DNA from: Phellopilus nigrolimitatus
Taxonomy: Eukaryota > Basidiomycota > Agaricomycetes > Hymenochaetales > Hymenochaetaceae
Length of the DNA stretch: 64,000 nt
Assembly: GCA_021029095.1 (NCBI GenBank)
Contig: JAJOHG010000007.1
Coordinates: forward strand, 992,001 to 1,056,000
Direction of reading: 5' to 3'
Within the stretch, counting starts at the first letter, position 1. Every line of letters begins with the position of its first letter. Of the stretch, positions 50,310-61,227 are shown piece after piece. The notes under the pieces are model-generated. The model ran no database searches. It saw only the letters and a list, made by a program, of their open reading frames with translations, and was not told the origin of the DNA. A program made the translations under genes and the position numbers.

Positions 50310-51320
50310 CCGTCTCTTGCCATGGTCTTCGCGTACGGGTTGAGACGGAAAAGAACAAGCTTGTTGGTAAACGGGTTCTTGTGCTGCGTCCAGGGGCGCT
50401 TGTGGATCTTCGGTCTCGCGGGGCATACAATGGCCTGAATCTCCGAGCTGTTGATGAGGCATGTAATGTCGGGGTTCGCGATCTTGGCGGTTGAAAGGAA
50501 GTAGTCGTTCTTCTGGGCGGCGGCGGTGTCGAACGTGCCGAGACCTCGTCGAGGCGAGCAGACGCACTCTCGGTCCAGATGACAAAACACCCGAGATGAC
50601 CACCCGGCGCGAGCTAAAGGATATTGAGGCGCGTGACGTTGACGAGCTCGACGCCGGGGAGGATGCGGAACACTTTGACGATACCGTTGTCCTCGGAGTA
50701 GACGACAAGAGGGCCACGGCACTGGCGCTGGCGGCAGTTACGCAGCTTGCCCTTGCCCGCACGGAGGCTGCGGGAGGAGACCTTCTGCACGTCGGCGTAT
50801 GCACTGAGCGCGGTGAAAAGCGCGACGGCCTTGGTGAGCGACTCGGCGGTGGCGGCGACGACGAGGGGCACCTCCTCGACCTGCTCGATGCGGTGGCCGC
50901 GCGTGAGGAGCGCGGAGGAGGCGAGCGCGGTGACGACGGCGAAGCGGCACTGGTTCTGGTACCTTGACGTGCCAGCGGCGCCAGACCATGGTCGGCACGA
51001 ACATGCGCCCGCCGCGGCACATGTTGCCGAAGGCGGCCTGGCCGGAGCGGTGCGTGCCCGAGCCGCCGACGCGCGGGATACGCGCGACGGCGCGGCCCGT
51101 GCCCCAGGACTCGGCGCCGGTCTGGTAGCCGGCCTTCTCGCTCACTGCGTACGGCCGTCGGCTGGCGCTTGTTCTTCGCGATGCTCTCTGGAGTGATCAT
51201 CAGGAGTCGGCTCTTTCAATTGGAAAGGTCTTTGTGTAGAAAACGTACTGTGCACCTGCTGGACGACGTCGAGACGGATAGGCGCCGTCAGGACATCCGG
51301 AAAGAGCGACAACGAGCAGG
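50310..51320 (-). pseudogene. Captured ribosomal protein uL4 (RPL4), frameshifted, intron retained
   Basis: Near full-length copy of the 60S protein uL4. N-terminal VLTAPIRLDVVQQVH (near 51260) is followed by an intron, 51188-51248 (donor GTACGT, acceptor TCCAG), then [101 protein letters not shown]-like GTFDTAAAQKNDYFLS, TAKIANPDITCLINSSEIQ, RPWTQHKNPFTNKLVLFRLN and PYAKTM. A short insertion after QPTAV shifts frame before EKAGYQ, and several later shifts follow. The intron shows capture from genomic DNA, not mRNA. Not functional. Confidence 0.9.
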
Positions 51321-51449
51321 TGGCGACGATGCGCCGTTGCAATTCGCCGGCGTCGCGATACCGACGAGGTCGGACCTGTGTGCTCGTTCAACGAGCTGCA
51401 AATGATCCTGCGTGTAAGCGATCTGAGAAGCGGGTACGCGCGAGCATAC

Positions 51450-51560
51450 ATGTCGTCACGCTGAGCGCCACGGACGTGCCGCTGCAGTTCGTCGACGTCG
51501 CGATCCCGACGAACAAGGCGTGCTACGCGGTCGGCCTCGCACGCAAGAAGAGCAGAAAAG
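51450..51560 (+). pseudogene. Captured uS2 (RPSA/S0) fragment, plus strand
   Basis: Encodes SATDVPLQFVDVAIPTNKAC and YAVGLARKK, like the uS2 stretch that usually reads SPLxYVDVAIPTNNxxxHSIGL. A second short match, APLQFAGVAIPTR, lies just upstream at about 51328-51367. Too short to function. Confidence 0.65.
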
Positions 51561-51950
51561 GTAGTGAGGGGTCTGCGCGTGCATCCAATGGTATTGAAGC
51601 GTCGTTAAGGCCTTTCCCGCGCATTCTCAGTATGACGAGGCAGCGCGGATGTCGTCTGCTGGATTCGAAGCGTGCCGCGTTTGCACGCGAGACGTGTCGG
51701 CTGTGAGAGGGAGGCTGTGACAGAGGGAGACCGCAAGAGAGGGAGACCGAGAGAGAGAGAGAGAGACCGCGAAAAAGGGATACCGTGCGGGAGCGCCCTG
51801 CACTATGAGCGAGAGAGAGCGGCCACACAAGAGAAGACTGCGTGTCGTGTCTACACACAGGGACACGGCCGTGCGTGCTGCACAAGGCGCTGGCACGCCC
51901 TGGAGCGGTTCCGACCGCACAAAGGGGTCTGAAAAAGATATCAGAACATC

Positions 51951-52950
51951 ATTATAAGTAGAAAAAAAGTTTTTTGTACTTACCTGAGGGTTTTGCTGTG
52001 CTGTTGAGGCCGTGGACGTCGTTGTTGTCGTCGACAAGCGACATCAAGACGACATCCGCGACTTTCGGCACTTTCCGCGCGGTGTTCGTGGACTTGCTTC
52101 CGAGCACACCTTGTTTGATTTATACAACATCCAATACATTACCGTTGACCTTGAAATTTTTTGAGGGGCTAGATACATATTACTCCTACATAATAAAAAA
52201 GTTACAATAGGCCGATCTGTCTGGATGTCATCGGAGCAAGCATATACTTACGTCCTTTCCATGTAAAACCTTATTCTTTCAGTTTCACTAATTATTTTCT
52301 ACAGTTTGATCGAGTGGACGGATTGAGGCAGTTGTTGTTTTAAATAGAACTATGCGACTAGTATAAAATTGTCTGTGTGTCCGATGAGTTGTGGGAGAAG
52401 CAGAAATATGCTATCTCGAAAACAGTGTTTTGGAGCATGAACAGCGCGTAGATTATATTGTAAACTTGTCTTGCCTAACTCAAATACACACACTCTCACC
52501 CATTTCTTCTAAATTCCCAATCTAACACCTGGGAAACATTTATTTATATGTAAATATGTATGCCTCAAATTACCAGAATTTATTAACCTGAGGAAGAATT
52601 AAAATAAGACAAAAAACGGTCGTTTCGGACCTGAATTCACTAAAATGACTTGAAATCGTGCATGTTTTGACCCTTGAGTGCCAACGAGCACCGTGTTCAG
52701 CCTAACGTTTTTAATTTGAGCCAACCTTACTTATATCTACCGATATGCAAAGTTTGAGCTTTATAGATCGAAGTTTCTAATTTATAAAAATCTAAAACTT
52801 AGGGTGTTTTGGTATTGAGAGCACCTCACTGGTGTCGTTTCCGTTAAAACTTACAATATACCTGATCCTGGTGCTCCTAAAAACGTAAATGGATGCATTA
52901 TAGTGTAATATAAATATTAAATAATTTTTTAGCATTTTAATGCTGCGCCG
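51951..52950. other. AT-rich interior of the 7.6-kb element
   Basis: No gene recognised over about 1 kb apart from a GTAAGT donor-like site near 51980 (minus) that follows an open stretch (STTTTTSTASTAQQNPQ), possibly the end of another captured exon. The rest is AT-rich with no repeats noted. Confidence 0.4.
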
Positions 52951-53239
52951 AGTAGGCAGAAATGAATATACTTTTGTCCTTTCCTTCGAGCCACAACGTC
53001 GGCATCAGCGCGGCAAAGCATATTATTACTCGATTTGGAGCGCGGATCAGTGCCGACGATGACACGTCGTCTTTTGCCTCGACGTCGTCTCCGTCGTCGT
53101 CTCCCTCTGGCGTCCCACTGCTGCTCTGTATTGCTCGCTCACTCCCTGTATTCTTACATGACATACCCTGCTCGATCTCGGACACCTCAAATTTGCTATT
53201 GTGCGCCCGCATCGTCCTCCGCTGCTCGCCAGCCGCAAG

Positions 53240-53640
53240 GGCTTTCTTCTGTCAGTCTGGTGCCCCCGACTCGCCTCAGCCGTCGCAGGACGACAGCGCC
53301 TCGGGGACCTCGTACAAGCGTCCCAGGACAGACACGAGCGCCGACGAATGCAAGGAGGTGCGCGCGCCCACCGAACCACATCGCTGCCCAGAACTCCCGG
53401 GACAAGCGCAAGGCGCAGTACACCGCCATGGAGCGCCGCATCGCCGAGCTCAAGGAGAACAGGCTGCTCAGGGCGGGCACGCATACCTCTGACTCCCAGC
53501 AACGCGCGGATGACAGAAGACAGGAGGAGGAACTGGTGCACGAGAAGGCGCGCAAGAGGGAGAACGCAGGACTTAAAGAGAGGATGAAGTCCCTCGAGAA
53601 GGGCTGGGAGGCTGTAATGAAGGTCCTCACTAGTCAAGAG
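53240..53640 (+). pseudogene. Captured bZIP transcription factor fragment
   Basis: One frame gives SQDDSASGTSYKRPRTDTSA and DECKEVRA; after a small indel a second frame gives NHIAAQNSRDKRKAQYTAME, then RRIAELKENRLLRAG and EKARKRENAGLKERMKSLEK. The middle matches the bZIP basic region (N-x-I-A-A-Q-N-S-R-D-K-R-K) and the start of the leucine zipper. The frame break inside the basic region rules out an intact factor. Confidence 0.75.
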
Positions 53641-53935
53641 CTTCCGACACCTTCCACATATATGCTGGCTTTCCATCGAACGCATCGCCGTCTCCGTCTA
53701 ATTCGACGACCACTTTCCCCGTCCTCGTCCCTTGCTTTTTGACTTCCTCCGGGTCGCGGTAGAAGAGCATGTCCGTCCTCGCGTCGCAGCCGTCCTTCGT
53801 ACGCAGGACCGTGCCACGCAGGCGGAACACCTTGCAATACAGTAGCTACCGGATCAGGCCGATTGCGCGATGCGCCTTGTTGTTCGTCAGAATCGCGACG
53901 TCGACGATCCGCGGTGGCACGAACGCGTCCTCGCG
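53640..53935 (-). pseudogene. Captured uS2 (RPSA/S0) C-terminal fragment, minus strand
   Basis: Minus-strand RIVDVAILTNNKAHRAIGLI, then [28 protein letters not shown] match the uS2 run VDVAIPTNNKxxxxIGL, EVLRLRGT and FYRDPEE. An acidic stretch and a stop at 53630 follow. A stop after LIR and other changes make it non-functional. It overlaps the end of the captured bZIP piece on the other strand. Confidence 0.75.
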
Positions 53936-54179
53936 GGCCGGGGTGCAGTGCCGCTCGCGCGTGTGCGTTCGCGGTCTTTAGGGTGAGGGTTAGCGGCACG
54001 GAGGGGGAGTGCGCGCAGAAGAGGAACGTGTTGGGCGCGTTGGACGTGAGCGAGTGGATGGCGAAGCCCGGGGGCGCGGAGAGGGTGATGGAGGTATTTA
54101 TCGCGCTTTTGGTTTTGCGTTCAACTTGGTTTGGGACGGGAAGAGAGGGAGAGAGGGAGAGGGGGACGCACTGTTACTT

Positions 54180-54700
54180 GTCTTGAGGAGCAGCTCAGTC
54201 GCGCCCGAGCTCGCACTGCTTTCGCCGGCGTGCGACATGAAGGCGGACGGCGCAATGATCGCGTTTGACGTGACGAGCTTGAGCGGGGAAGACATGTGGT
54301 ACGAGTGTGCCGGCCTGCACGTCTACATTCTGATTTTTCTTTTCTCGTGAGCTACGTAGAACAACTAGGACCCGAGCAGACGAAAAGTGGACCTCTGCGG
54401 CGATGCGTGCGTTGCTCGTCTTCGGGTCGAGTGTGCCGAACGCGAGGCCCACCGCGAGTCCGAAGCGGAAGTTGCTGAAATGCTGAAATCCGTCTCGAGC
54501 TTCTTGTCCCCCCCCCCCCCCCCCCCCCCGCGCGTGGCGGGGAGGCGCAGGACGATGTTGAAGCGCAGCATGTCGTGCGGGCGCAGTGCGCGCCCCGCGT
54601 GCCAGTTGTGCGATGCCCACGCTGTGTTCTCATGCGGCGTGATCTCCGTTCTCGTCTTTCTTTCTTTCTTGTCTGTTTTCCGCACCTCGATTACTTCTCC
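54180..54700 (-). other. Unrecognised captured sequence with a long C run
   Basis: Protein-like minus-strand pieces in several frames (MSSPLKLVTSNAIIAPSAFM, FGLAVGLAFGTLDPKTSNAR, ASHNWHAGRALRPHDMLRF) suggest one more captured, broken gene that I cannot name. A C run of more than 20 bases lies at about 54510-54530. Confidence 0.4.
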
Positions 54701-55214
54701 CCCTCTAGTTATTTTTAAGTAAAAGTGTAGCCCCTCTTATACTCATGTATGATAGTTCATCTATAATATAGAAAACATTTGACACAAAAAAGGCCCGACA
54801 ATGAGAATAGTGAGTGTGTGGGTGGGCAACGGTGGGCGGCTATGGTAGTGCTATCTATAAGCGAGTGTAGGCGGGCGGCAGCGGTCATTAGGAATCACGC
54901 CAGATAATCTTAGCAAGGAACGTAAAAACAAATTAAGTTCTATCCTAGTCTATACTGAGAGGACAGCAGTAGTGCGCCGCAGTTGCATAGCCCTCCGCTT
55001 TCAGGATAGATCAGGGTCTGCCGAAGAGCTGAGTCGGAGGTGGCATCAACCCAGAAATTCCAAAAAAGGGCTCATATTGATTGCCTTAAGTAACCTAATC
55101 AATTTTTTATTTATCTTATTATAATATTCTAAGTTGTGAAAGGCTTGAGTTTTGCCAGCATTTCCAGTTTGTCTTTAATACCTTTTGACTGTCTGGGATG
55201 TCCTGTTTTGGGTA

Positions 55215-56157
55215 TTTCCTGAGCTTGGGAATGCCCAAGCTGGGAGTTCCCAATCTTGGGAATGTCCGTGCTGGGATTTCCCAATCTTGGGAATGTCCAT
55301 GCTGGGAGTTCCCAGTCTTGGGAATGTCCATGCTGGGAGTTCCCAGTCTTGGGAGTTCCCAATCTTGGGAATGTCCATGCTGGGAGTTCCCAGTCTTGGG
55401 AGTTCCCAATCTTGGGAATGTCCGTGTTGGGATTTCCCAATCTTGGGAATACCCATGCTGGGAGTTCCCGAGCTTGTAAATACCTCATATAACTACATAT
55501 AACCACATAGTAAAATTGTATAGTGCCGTACAGTCAGGATAATGTTATCTGTATCTTAGGATATAAGTTGTGCAATCCAACATGTTTTTTTTATACTATT
55601 TCAAAATGAGCCTGTGCAATATGACTGCAACTTTACCATAGGAGTTTTAGAAAGAGAAATTATCCCTGTGATATGGCATATTGACATGCACAGTTAAAGG
55701 AAGCCTGTATATACATTGTGGCTTAACTTCCTGTATTTTGTCAGAGGAATTATGTCCTGACTGGCCCCTGAATTGACCTGCCTCTGACCCAGTTTGTACT
55801 AAACCCCTGGTGGCCCAGACCAGTTCAAAGTGTGGTTTGGGCTCTAATTAGTACTGTAGAATCCAGTATATGTATGCTATGCAGCAAAGAAAAAACTGCT
55901 ATTATTAGGTCTATTTATTGGGGAATTCCCAAACCAGGACCCCCTGACAGCCAGTGACAAGCTATGGGATTACCCATGGCTGGGTTTTCCCAGAGACCCT
56001 GAGATCAGTCTGGGGAATTCCCGAAATTGGGAAAATCCAGACCTCTGGGAAAACCCACACCCCTTGGGAATGCCACTGAAAAAGGGGACCTAATAGGCCA
56101 AACCCTCTTGGGGAGAGTTATATCTAATAGGTCCTCTGTAGGGGGGTGCCTGAAGTG
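55215..56157 (-). repeat. Right inverted arm of the 7.6-kb element
   Basis: Inverted copy of 48540-49590. The minisatellite part (about 55215-55475) is about 90 bp shorter than in the left arm; the remaining ~685 bp matches almost base for base by eye. Confidence 0.88.
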
Positions 56158-56294
56158 CAATTATCGACCACTGTGTTCAAATCGACGTTTCATCGCAACG
56201 ACTCAATTGCCCATATACATAGGCGATAAGCTCGATGAAAGCTCATATTTCTCTTATGAAAAGCCTTGTACGCTCAGGAATCAGGATTCGCATG

Positions 56295-57290
56295 ATGGCA
56301 CATCCTGACCCAGATTACGACTTCGAAGGCGACATCGCGCTCCGGGCTGGGGATCGAGATTGCAAGCTAAGTACACTCATCCTTGCTTAACCCACTCTCT
56401 GGGTTCCTCCAGCAGACGTTAGAAATACTGAGATACCCATCTTGATTACATAACGCGGAAATGTCTTCTCGATGCTCCTGGGATTAATCTATCTTTCTTA
56501 GTCTGTAAAGCAAGCCCCTCACAATCCTTATAAATCTGCCAACGGTAGCAGAAGATTATGATATACATAATGTGTTGGAGACTCTCGGAATGCTTGCTGC
56601 CAGTAGCGTACATCTAGGGCTCCGCACCGGGTTACGACCGTATAGCACAGTCCCGTTTACGGATACGATCCGTACGTACACGGCCCGTATGAAGGTGAAC
56701 AGTGCCCACTTACGGTACGGATACGGTCCAAATACGGTACGGCCGTAATCCGTAATTTACGGTCTTGACATCCGTTTTCAAGCAGCTACGGACAATTCAC
56801 AATGCAGCAAGTTATTTATTTCAGCTATATTGGCACCTCATAATGTAAATTAACTCACTGCAAGCACCAGATACTCGAATCTCATGACATATAGCAGGGG
56901 CCGTATACGGCACTTGAAGTATCACATCATTACGGACACTGCCCGTAACTTACGATCCGTATTTTGAAAAATTTGAGGCGCTTACGATACGGTTACGGGA
57001 CCGTATACGGTACGGCCGTAAACCGTAATTACGGTTACGGTGCGGAGCCCTATTACAGTACATCAGGAAAGGCTCTTTTTCGAAAGTCTGAAATATTTGG
57101 AATGCCATGAAATTACTCGGAACTACTTAGGACTGTCAGAATATATTGACAGAAGTCTGGAAACTTCAAATGATCGCTTCACGTATTTTCCAAATGGTAT
57201 GACCCTCGACCTAATTTCTATCCGTTGCGACGACATGCAGCCAGTTAGGAAAAGCCGCAATGTATTCGTGTTATGCCAATTCTAGCAGCT
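56295..57290 (+). pseudogene. BTB protein relic, block C, split by a MITE
   Basis: Starts ATG with MAHPDPDYDFEGDIALRAGD, followed by KLSTLILAS (compare BTB FKVHSxxLxxxS), then frame changes, LPTVAEDYDIHNVLETLGM and LAASSVHL, which runs into the MITE at 56617. After the MITE a separate open frame (about 57050-57285, including YLECHEITRNYLGLSEYID) may be the C-terminal part, not proven. Tail-to-tail with DUF6533 copy C, as in the other blocks. Confidence 0.55.
56617..57050. mobile_element. MITE, 434 bp, TA target duplication
   Basis: Terminal inverted repeats GGGCTCCGCACCG at 56617 and its complement ending at 57050, flanked by TA on both sides (56615-56616, 57051-57052). The interior is full of CGTA/TACGG words, including the palindrome TACGGCCGTA twice. 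Second copy, with decayed ends, at 32166-32499. Confidence 0.85.
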
Positions 57291-57629
57291 ATCTAGCAGC
57301 GAAGACAGATGATCGGAATATGCAGAACAGTGACGAGTCTAATGCTCAAATCGAGTATCCAGGTCCACAGCATGAGGAATTGGACGAATGACTAACAGTA
57401 GATAAAGAATGGTGTCGGCAAGGAAGGGAACGAAAGAGTACTCCTGCAGGGGATCTAGGTGCAAATCAGCGAGAGGTGAGCGCATCAGTGGCATGCCGAT
57501 GCCAAAATATACAAGACCGACGACGAACGTTGGCAACATCGTTACTATGACTCACAGAGACGACACATACGTGCTACAGAAAACGCCCAGTACAATTAGG
57601 TCCTTTTCCATTGTACAAGGAAACTAGGG

Positions 57630-59060
57630 GGTCCTATACCTGGTTATCACCCGTGCCTGGAAGGGTGTATCAAACGATCGAGGCTGATACTCTGGCTGAC
57701 TGAGACAACTCTTCTTCAAGTGTACGTATAGCATAGGAGCGACAAGACCCGATAGCGCCACGGAAGCCACGAAATGCACGTTAAGCACAGACCAGTAGTC
57801 ATGCTTTCGGATCCATTTCAATCTGAGAGGCACGTCGGCGGATAAATAATGGCTAACCCACCGATGATGTAAAGATAGCACTTGACTCGGCAAGTCCAAT
57901 TCCGACGGCATACACTATCAACACGCTGAAGAGCAGGCCATGGTCGTCCAGTTGAAGAGGAAAGCAAAAATGATCAAACTACTCACAGAGCAAAGTACAT
58001 GAGGTTGTCGCGCACAATAATTTTCAAGATCGGCGACCATTTTATTTGAGTTTTGTAGGTCCTTCTGTAGGCTTTCCAAGATTTGTACGAGCAAAGCACG
58101 AAGGATATAGTCTCAAGAAGAATGAATGGGATCCAAATGGTCGTGGTAAATTCTGGTCGCTATGAGATTGCGTTACCCTTGTATACAATTTGAAAATATT
58201 CACCTTCCACCTGGACATCTAAAAATATAAAACCACCGAGAGCCAATACATCTAAAACACAGAGTACTACCACAAACACTTTCCTGTTATCATAGATCGC
58301 AGTGATACGAAGCTGTAGCAGGACTTGAAATTCCTCACAGTTTCAGTTGCCGCCTCCACAAAGTCAGGACTTAGCTTACCCATCGAGGAAAACAGCACAA
58401 TGGTGCCAATGTAATAAACGGGCTCTGGAGTCACTGGTACGGTATTCCAATCGTTTGCTAGATGTATTTCATGAGCTCAACTAGTTCGAATCATACCGTG
58501 GTTAAGTCATGAAGATAGCTACAATGAAATAATGCCGCGCCCGCAATATCTGTATAGTAGAAAGAGCTTAAAAGTCAGATTCATAGTCAAACGTGAATAA
58601 GTACCTTGGGATAGACCATAGCTATGTTGTCATGTTTGAGGATGAGAATGAGACATCGTTTTTCATGTACAAGATAAACTTATCCTCGTACCCAAGGCAA
58701 AAAACTGACAAGTATCTCGTCTAGAAGAAGCGATGTGGTCAGGGATGCATAAAGCACGGTGGTAAAGAAATATAAAATACCAAAATGTAGATGAGAGAAC
58801 CTGCGTTCAATTTCTTCTTCTGCAGTCACGAGAACGTGTAAGAGATCTTCAATGCCACGTGTGGTCATATAGCTTACCCAGACAAATTCAACCTATTGAT
58901 GGATGCATTTAGAACGTTACAAACGCGTATGATGTGGTCAAGACCGATTTTTGCATACCTCGTCGTCGAGCGTTAGCACTGCGTGTATGAATAATGTTAT
59001 TAGAATGGACGTTGCCTCAGTGGAATGATCGTACGGAGGTTGTAGGAAAATGCCGTAAAG
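57630..59060 (-). pseudogene. DUF6533-like membrane protein, copy C, broken
   Basis: Same order of pieces as copies A and B on the minus strand: AVLTLDDEV (near 58970), VEFVW, KKKLNAGSLIYIL, then WYFIFLYHRAL in another frame, YYIGTIVLFSSM, LLQLRITAIYDNRKVFVVVL, VLDVLALGGFIFLDVQVEGE, an in-frame TAG after NAIS (near 58160), WIPFILLETISFVLCS, YKTQIKWSPILK, DNLMYFAL and a last part DYWSVLNVHFVASVALSGL, VAPMLYVHLKKSC. The stretch 57640-57800 is almost identical to 41090-41250 in copy B. The stop makes it a probable pseudogene. Confidence 0.65.
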
Positions 59061-59875
59061 AAAGCACCTTCCAACGAAGGCTGGTTAGTCTTCGAGCATG
59101 CATTCATCGAAAGACAATCTTACAGGGTAGGAAAGTGTCATATCGAGGGGTAGGAGTGGTCATGGATGGGATGGTCGATACAGTAAAATGGGCGAGATGC
59201 CGTAGAACGAGCTTCCAAGCGCACAGGAGACTGAGTTGGACGAAGACCAACCTGGGTTGCTGTTCCAGTCCGTTTTATATACTGTACGTGAGAAGATGAT
59301 CAAGAAAAGGGAATTAGGCAGTGCTTTTCGTCATGACCCCCACATTGACATAAAACGGACAACTGCGCACCTCATATTGCTTGCTCCGGACATGCGTCTG
59401 GATTTTCGGGGGAAAGGATTGTGATACAACTGGCACTCGGGTACAAATAATTTATGTAACGTCAAGGTCGAAGACATTACTGGAGCGATTAAAAACCCGT
59501 GTGTATGGGCATCCTGCCAGGGACTGGAGCGCTCAGGCTGATAAGCCTGCAGAAGAAATAAAGCATCAAACCAAAATAGATGATCTCGGGTAAAGTGGTT
59601 TTTATGAATGTACGTACATGTACTAGGACTCGGCAAACTGCATCTGATCGTCGTGTTGCGAAATCAGTTCCGACACCCGACTGTGCTGTACCATCAGCTA
59701 AGCGGTCGAACTTCACAAAGCACACTCTAAACTTGAATATCGAAACATAATGAAGTACGAAAAATGCAAAATGAAAATGGCTATGCGATCCATGACGTAT
59801 ATAAGATTTGATTGCCCTCGCCTTGTACGGTATATCGCTGACCGGCCAAAGTATGTACACCGAGTATCAAGTAAC
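59061..59875. other. Block C flank, no complete gene
   Basis: Shares stretches with 42490-43030 upstream of copy B (TGTAGGAAAATGCCGTAA, GGAGCGCTCAGGCTG, ACTCGGCAA, GCTGTACC), so the duplicated block reaches at least 59760. KHTLNLNIE near 59715 is the third instance of the small conserved fragment. Confidence 0.5.
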
Positions 59876-61227
59876 TTATAACTGTTTTACTTCTTTCTTC
59901 AGCAACTTTATATGATCAGGACCGGACCTACAACATCCGCCGCTTACCACGCCTCCCCAAGCTCCAGATGCCTTTTCCCTCTTCACAATCGCAGCAAGAT
60001 TCTCTGCCCATGCACCTGGGGCTGGAGATTTAGTCTCGCCTTCCTCGATACCTGCGCTTACCCAGTTGTGGCTAGCGACGTCGTACGTGGCCCCTCCGTT
60101 TGGGTAAAGCACGACGAACGGTTTCTTGCCAATGCGAGGACGAGAGTCTTCGACAGCCACGCGTAGCCCGCTTACGATCGTGTCGAGGTCTGTGACATGC
60201 GTGCAGTTTATACCGATACCGTCCGGCGATGGAAATTCGACCGATATACGCTCAGGATCCTGACCATCCATATCGTTCTCGGCAAGCAGGGCGAGTACGA
60301 CGTCCTCGGCGCTAAGTCGCTCGCCTCCTGGCGAGGCCTCCTGTGGGAAGCAACCATTCGGCCACACGGTGCTAATCCACCACGGCTTCACCGCGAGCCC
60401 TCGTGCTCCAAGATACGAGGACAAGCGGCCCATTGCGCGCCTGATCGCGCGGATCTCACGTGCAAGTGGGACAGTTTCGAAAGCGATGGCGTCGATGAGC
60501 GGCCATACGCCGCCCTCGTCGCCCGCAGCATCGTCAACGAAGACCTTGAGCCGATCAAAGTGGAACTCCTCCAGCGCCTTCTCAGCGGCACGCTCGAGAG
60601 CACGGCGATCCTCGTCAGATTCGGCCCGGAAGGCGGTTGTGTTCTTTCCATCATGGGAATACTTTTGAGGTCCGTACGACGGGGGGTAAAATCCCTCAAA
60701 CTCCTGCATGGGCATCGGAGGTAGCGTCGCGCCGTATGGTCCAAGCCCCAGAACCACGCTGATTTTTCTCTGCCCATTTTTGTTCTTAACATCTGTCAGG
60801 AACTGCTCTTTTGCTTGGAATGCGAGGCGCACGGACTTGCGCATGAGTCGCGTCGCATCGGCGTCGGTATATCCGGCACGGCGAAATGTCTCGAATGCAC
60901 ATTGGTAGCTAGGCAGACAGGGAATGACTAACTCGGATTACATCTTCTGAAGGTAATTGCTTACGTAGATGTCATGATAAGATCTGCTCCGGCATCTAAG
61001 AATGCCAAATGCACCTTAACTGCGGCCTCAGGCTCGGTGTTTACGAGCGATGCAGACCATAAAGGCGTAGAGAGGTCTTTTCCGAAGTCATTTTCGAGGG
61101 TTGTTCCCTGCAACCAAAGAAAGCAAAATATCAATTTTCATCTTCGAAGATGGATTATGTATTCATGTCGACGCACGAAACCCCCGTCAAGGAGCAAGAT
61201 TCCGTCTTCCGGGAAAACGAACGTCAT
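59876..61227 (-). CDS. Homocysteine S-methyltransferase (MHT1/SAM4 type)
   Basis: Cytosolic zinc enzyme that transfers a methyl group from S-methylmethionine or S-adenosylmethionine to homocysteine to give methionine (EC 2.1.1.10). Exons 61177-61227, 60965-61107 and 59876-60908 join in frame to 408 residues. The N-terminus ILLLDGGFGTTLE spans the first splice. Then come FGKDLSTPLWSASLV, AHLDAGAD-like HLAFLDAGADLIMTSTYQC, LGPYGATLPP, DAIAFETVPL, KPWWISTVWPNG, GINCTHV (first zinc Cys) and GGVVSGGCCRSGPDHI (the zinc Cys pair GGCC). All three metal-binding Cys are present. Somewhat longer than the usual 325-390 residues because of inserts near residues 95-140. The ATG at 61227 has A at -3. No lesion seen. 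Confidence 0.92.

Larger units (their letters stand above)
48540..56157. mobile_element. Non-autonomous transposon with ~1-kb inverted arms and captured host genes, 7618 bp
   Basis: Starts CACTTCAGGCACCCCCC and ends with the exact complement, flanked by a 7-bp target duplication CAATTAT (48533-48539 and 56158-56164). The arms (48540-about 49590 and about 55215-56157) are almost identical inverted copies. The interior carries broken copies of host genes: uL4 (minus), two uS2/RPSA pieces (plus and minus) and a bZIP factor (plus), with AT-rich filler at 51.95-52.95 kb. No transposase frame seen. It lies about 110 bases upstream of the TenA-like start codon. Superfamily not assigned. Confidence 0.9.

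Noticed and set aside
50274..51200. A 308-codon open frame on the minus strand as a gene
   Set aside because: It mixes frames of a degraded uL4 copy; conserved uL4 segments fall in at least two other frames, so it is part of a pseudogene.
54505..54532. Long C run as a biological signal
   Set aside because: A homopolymer of more than 20 bases in repeat-rich DNA is as likely to be slippage or a sequencing artefact.
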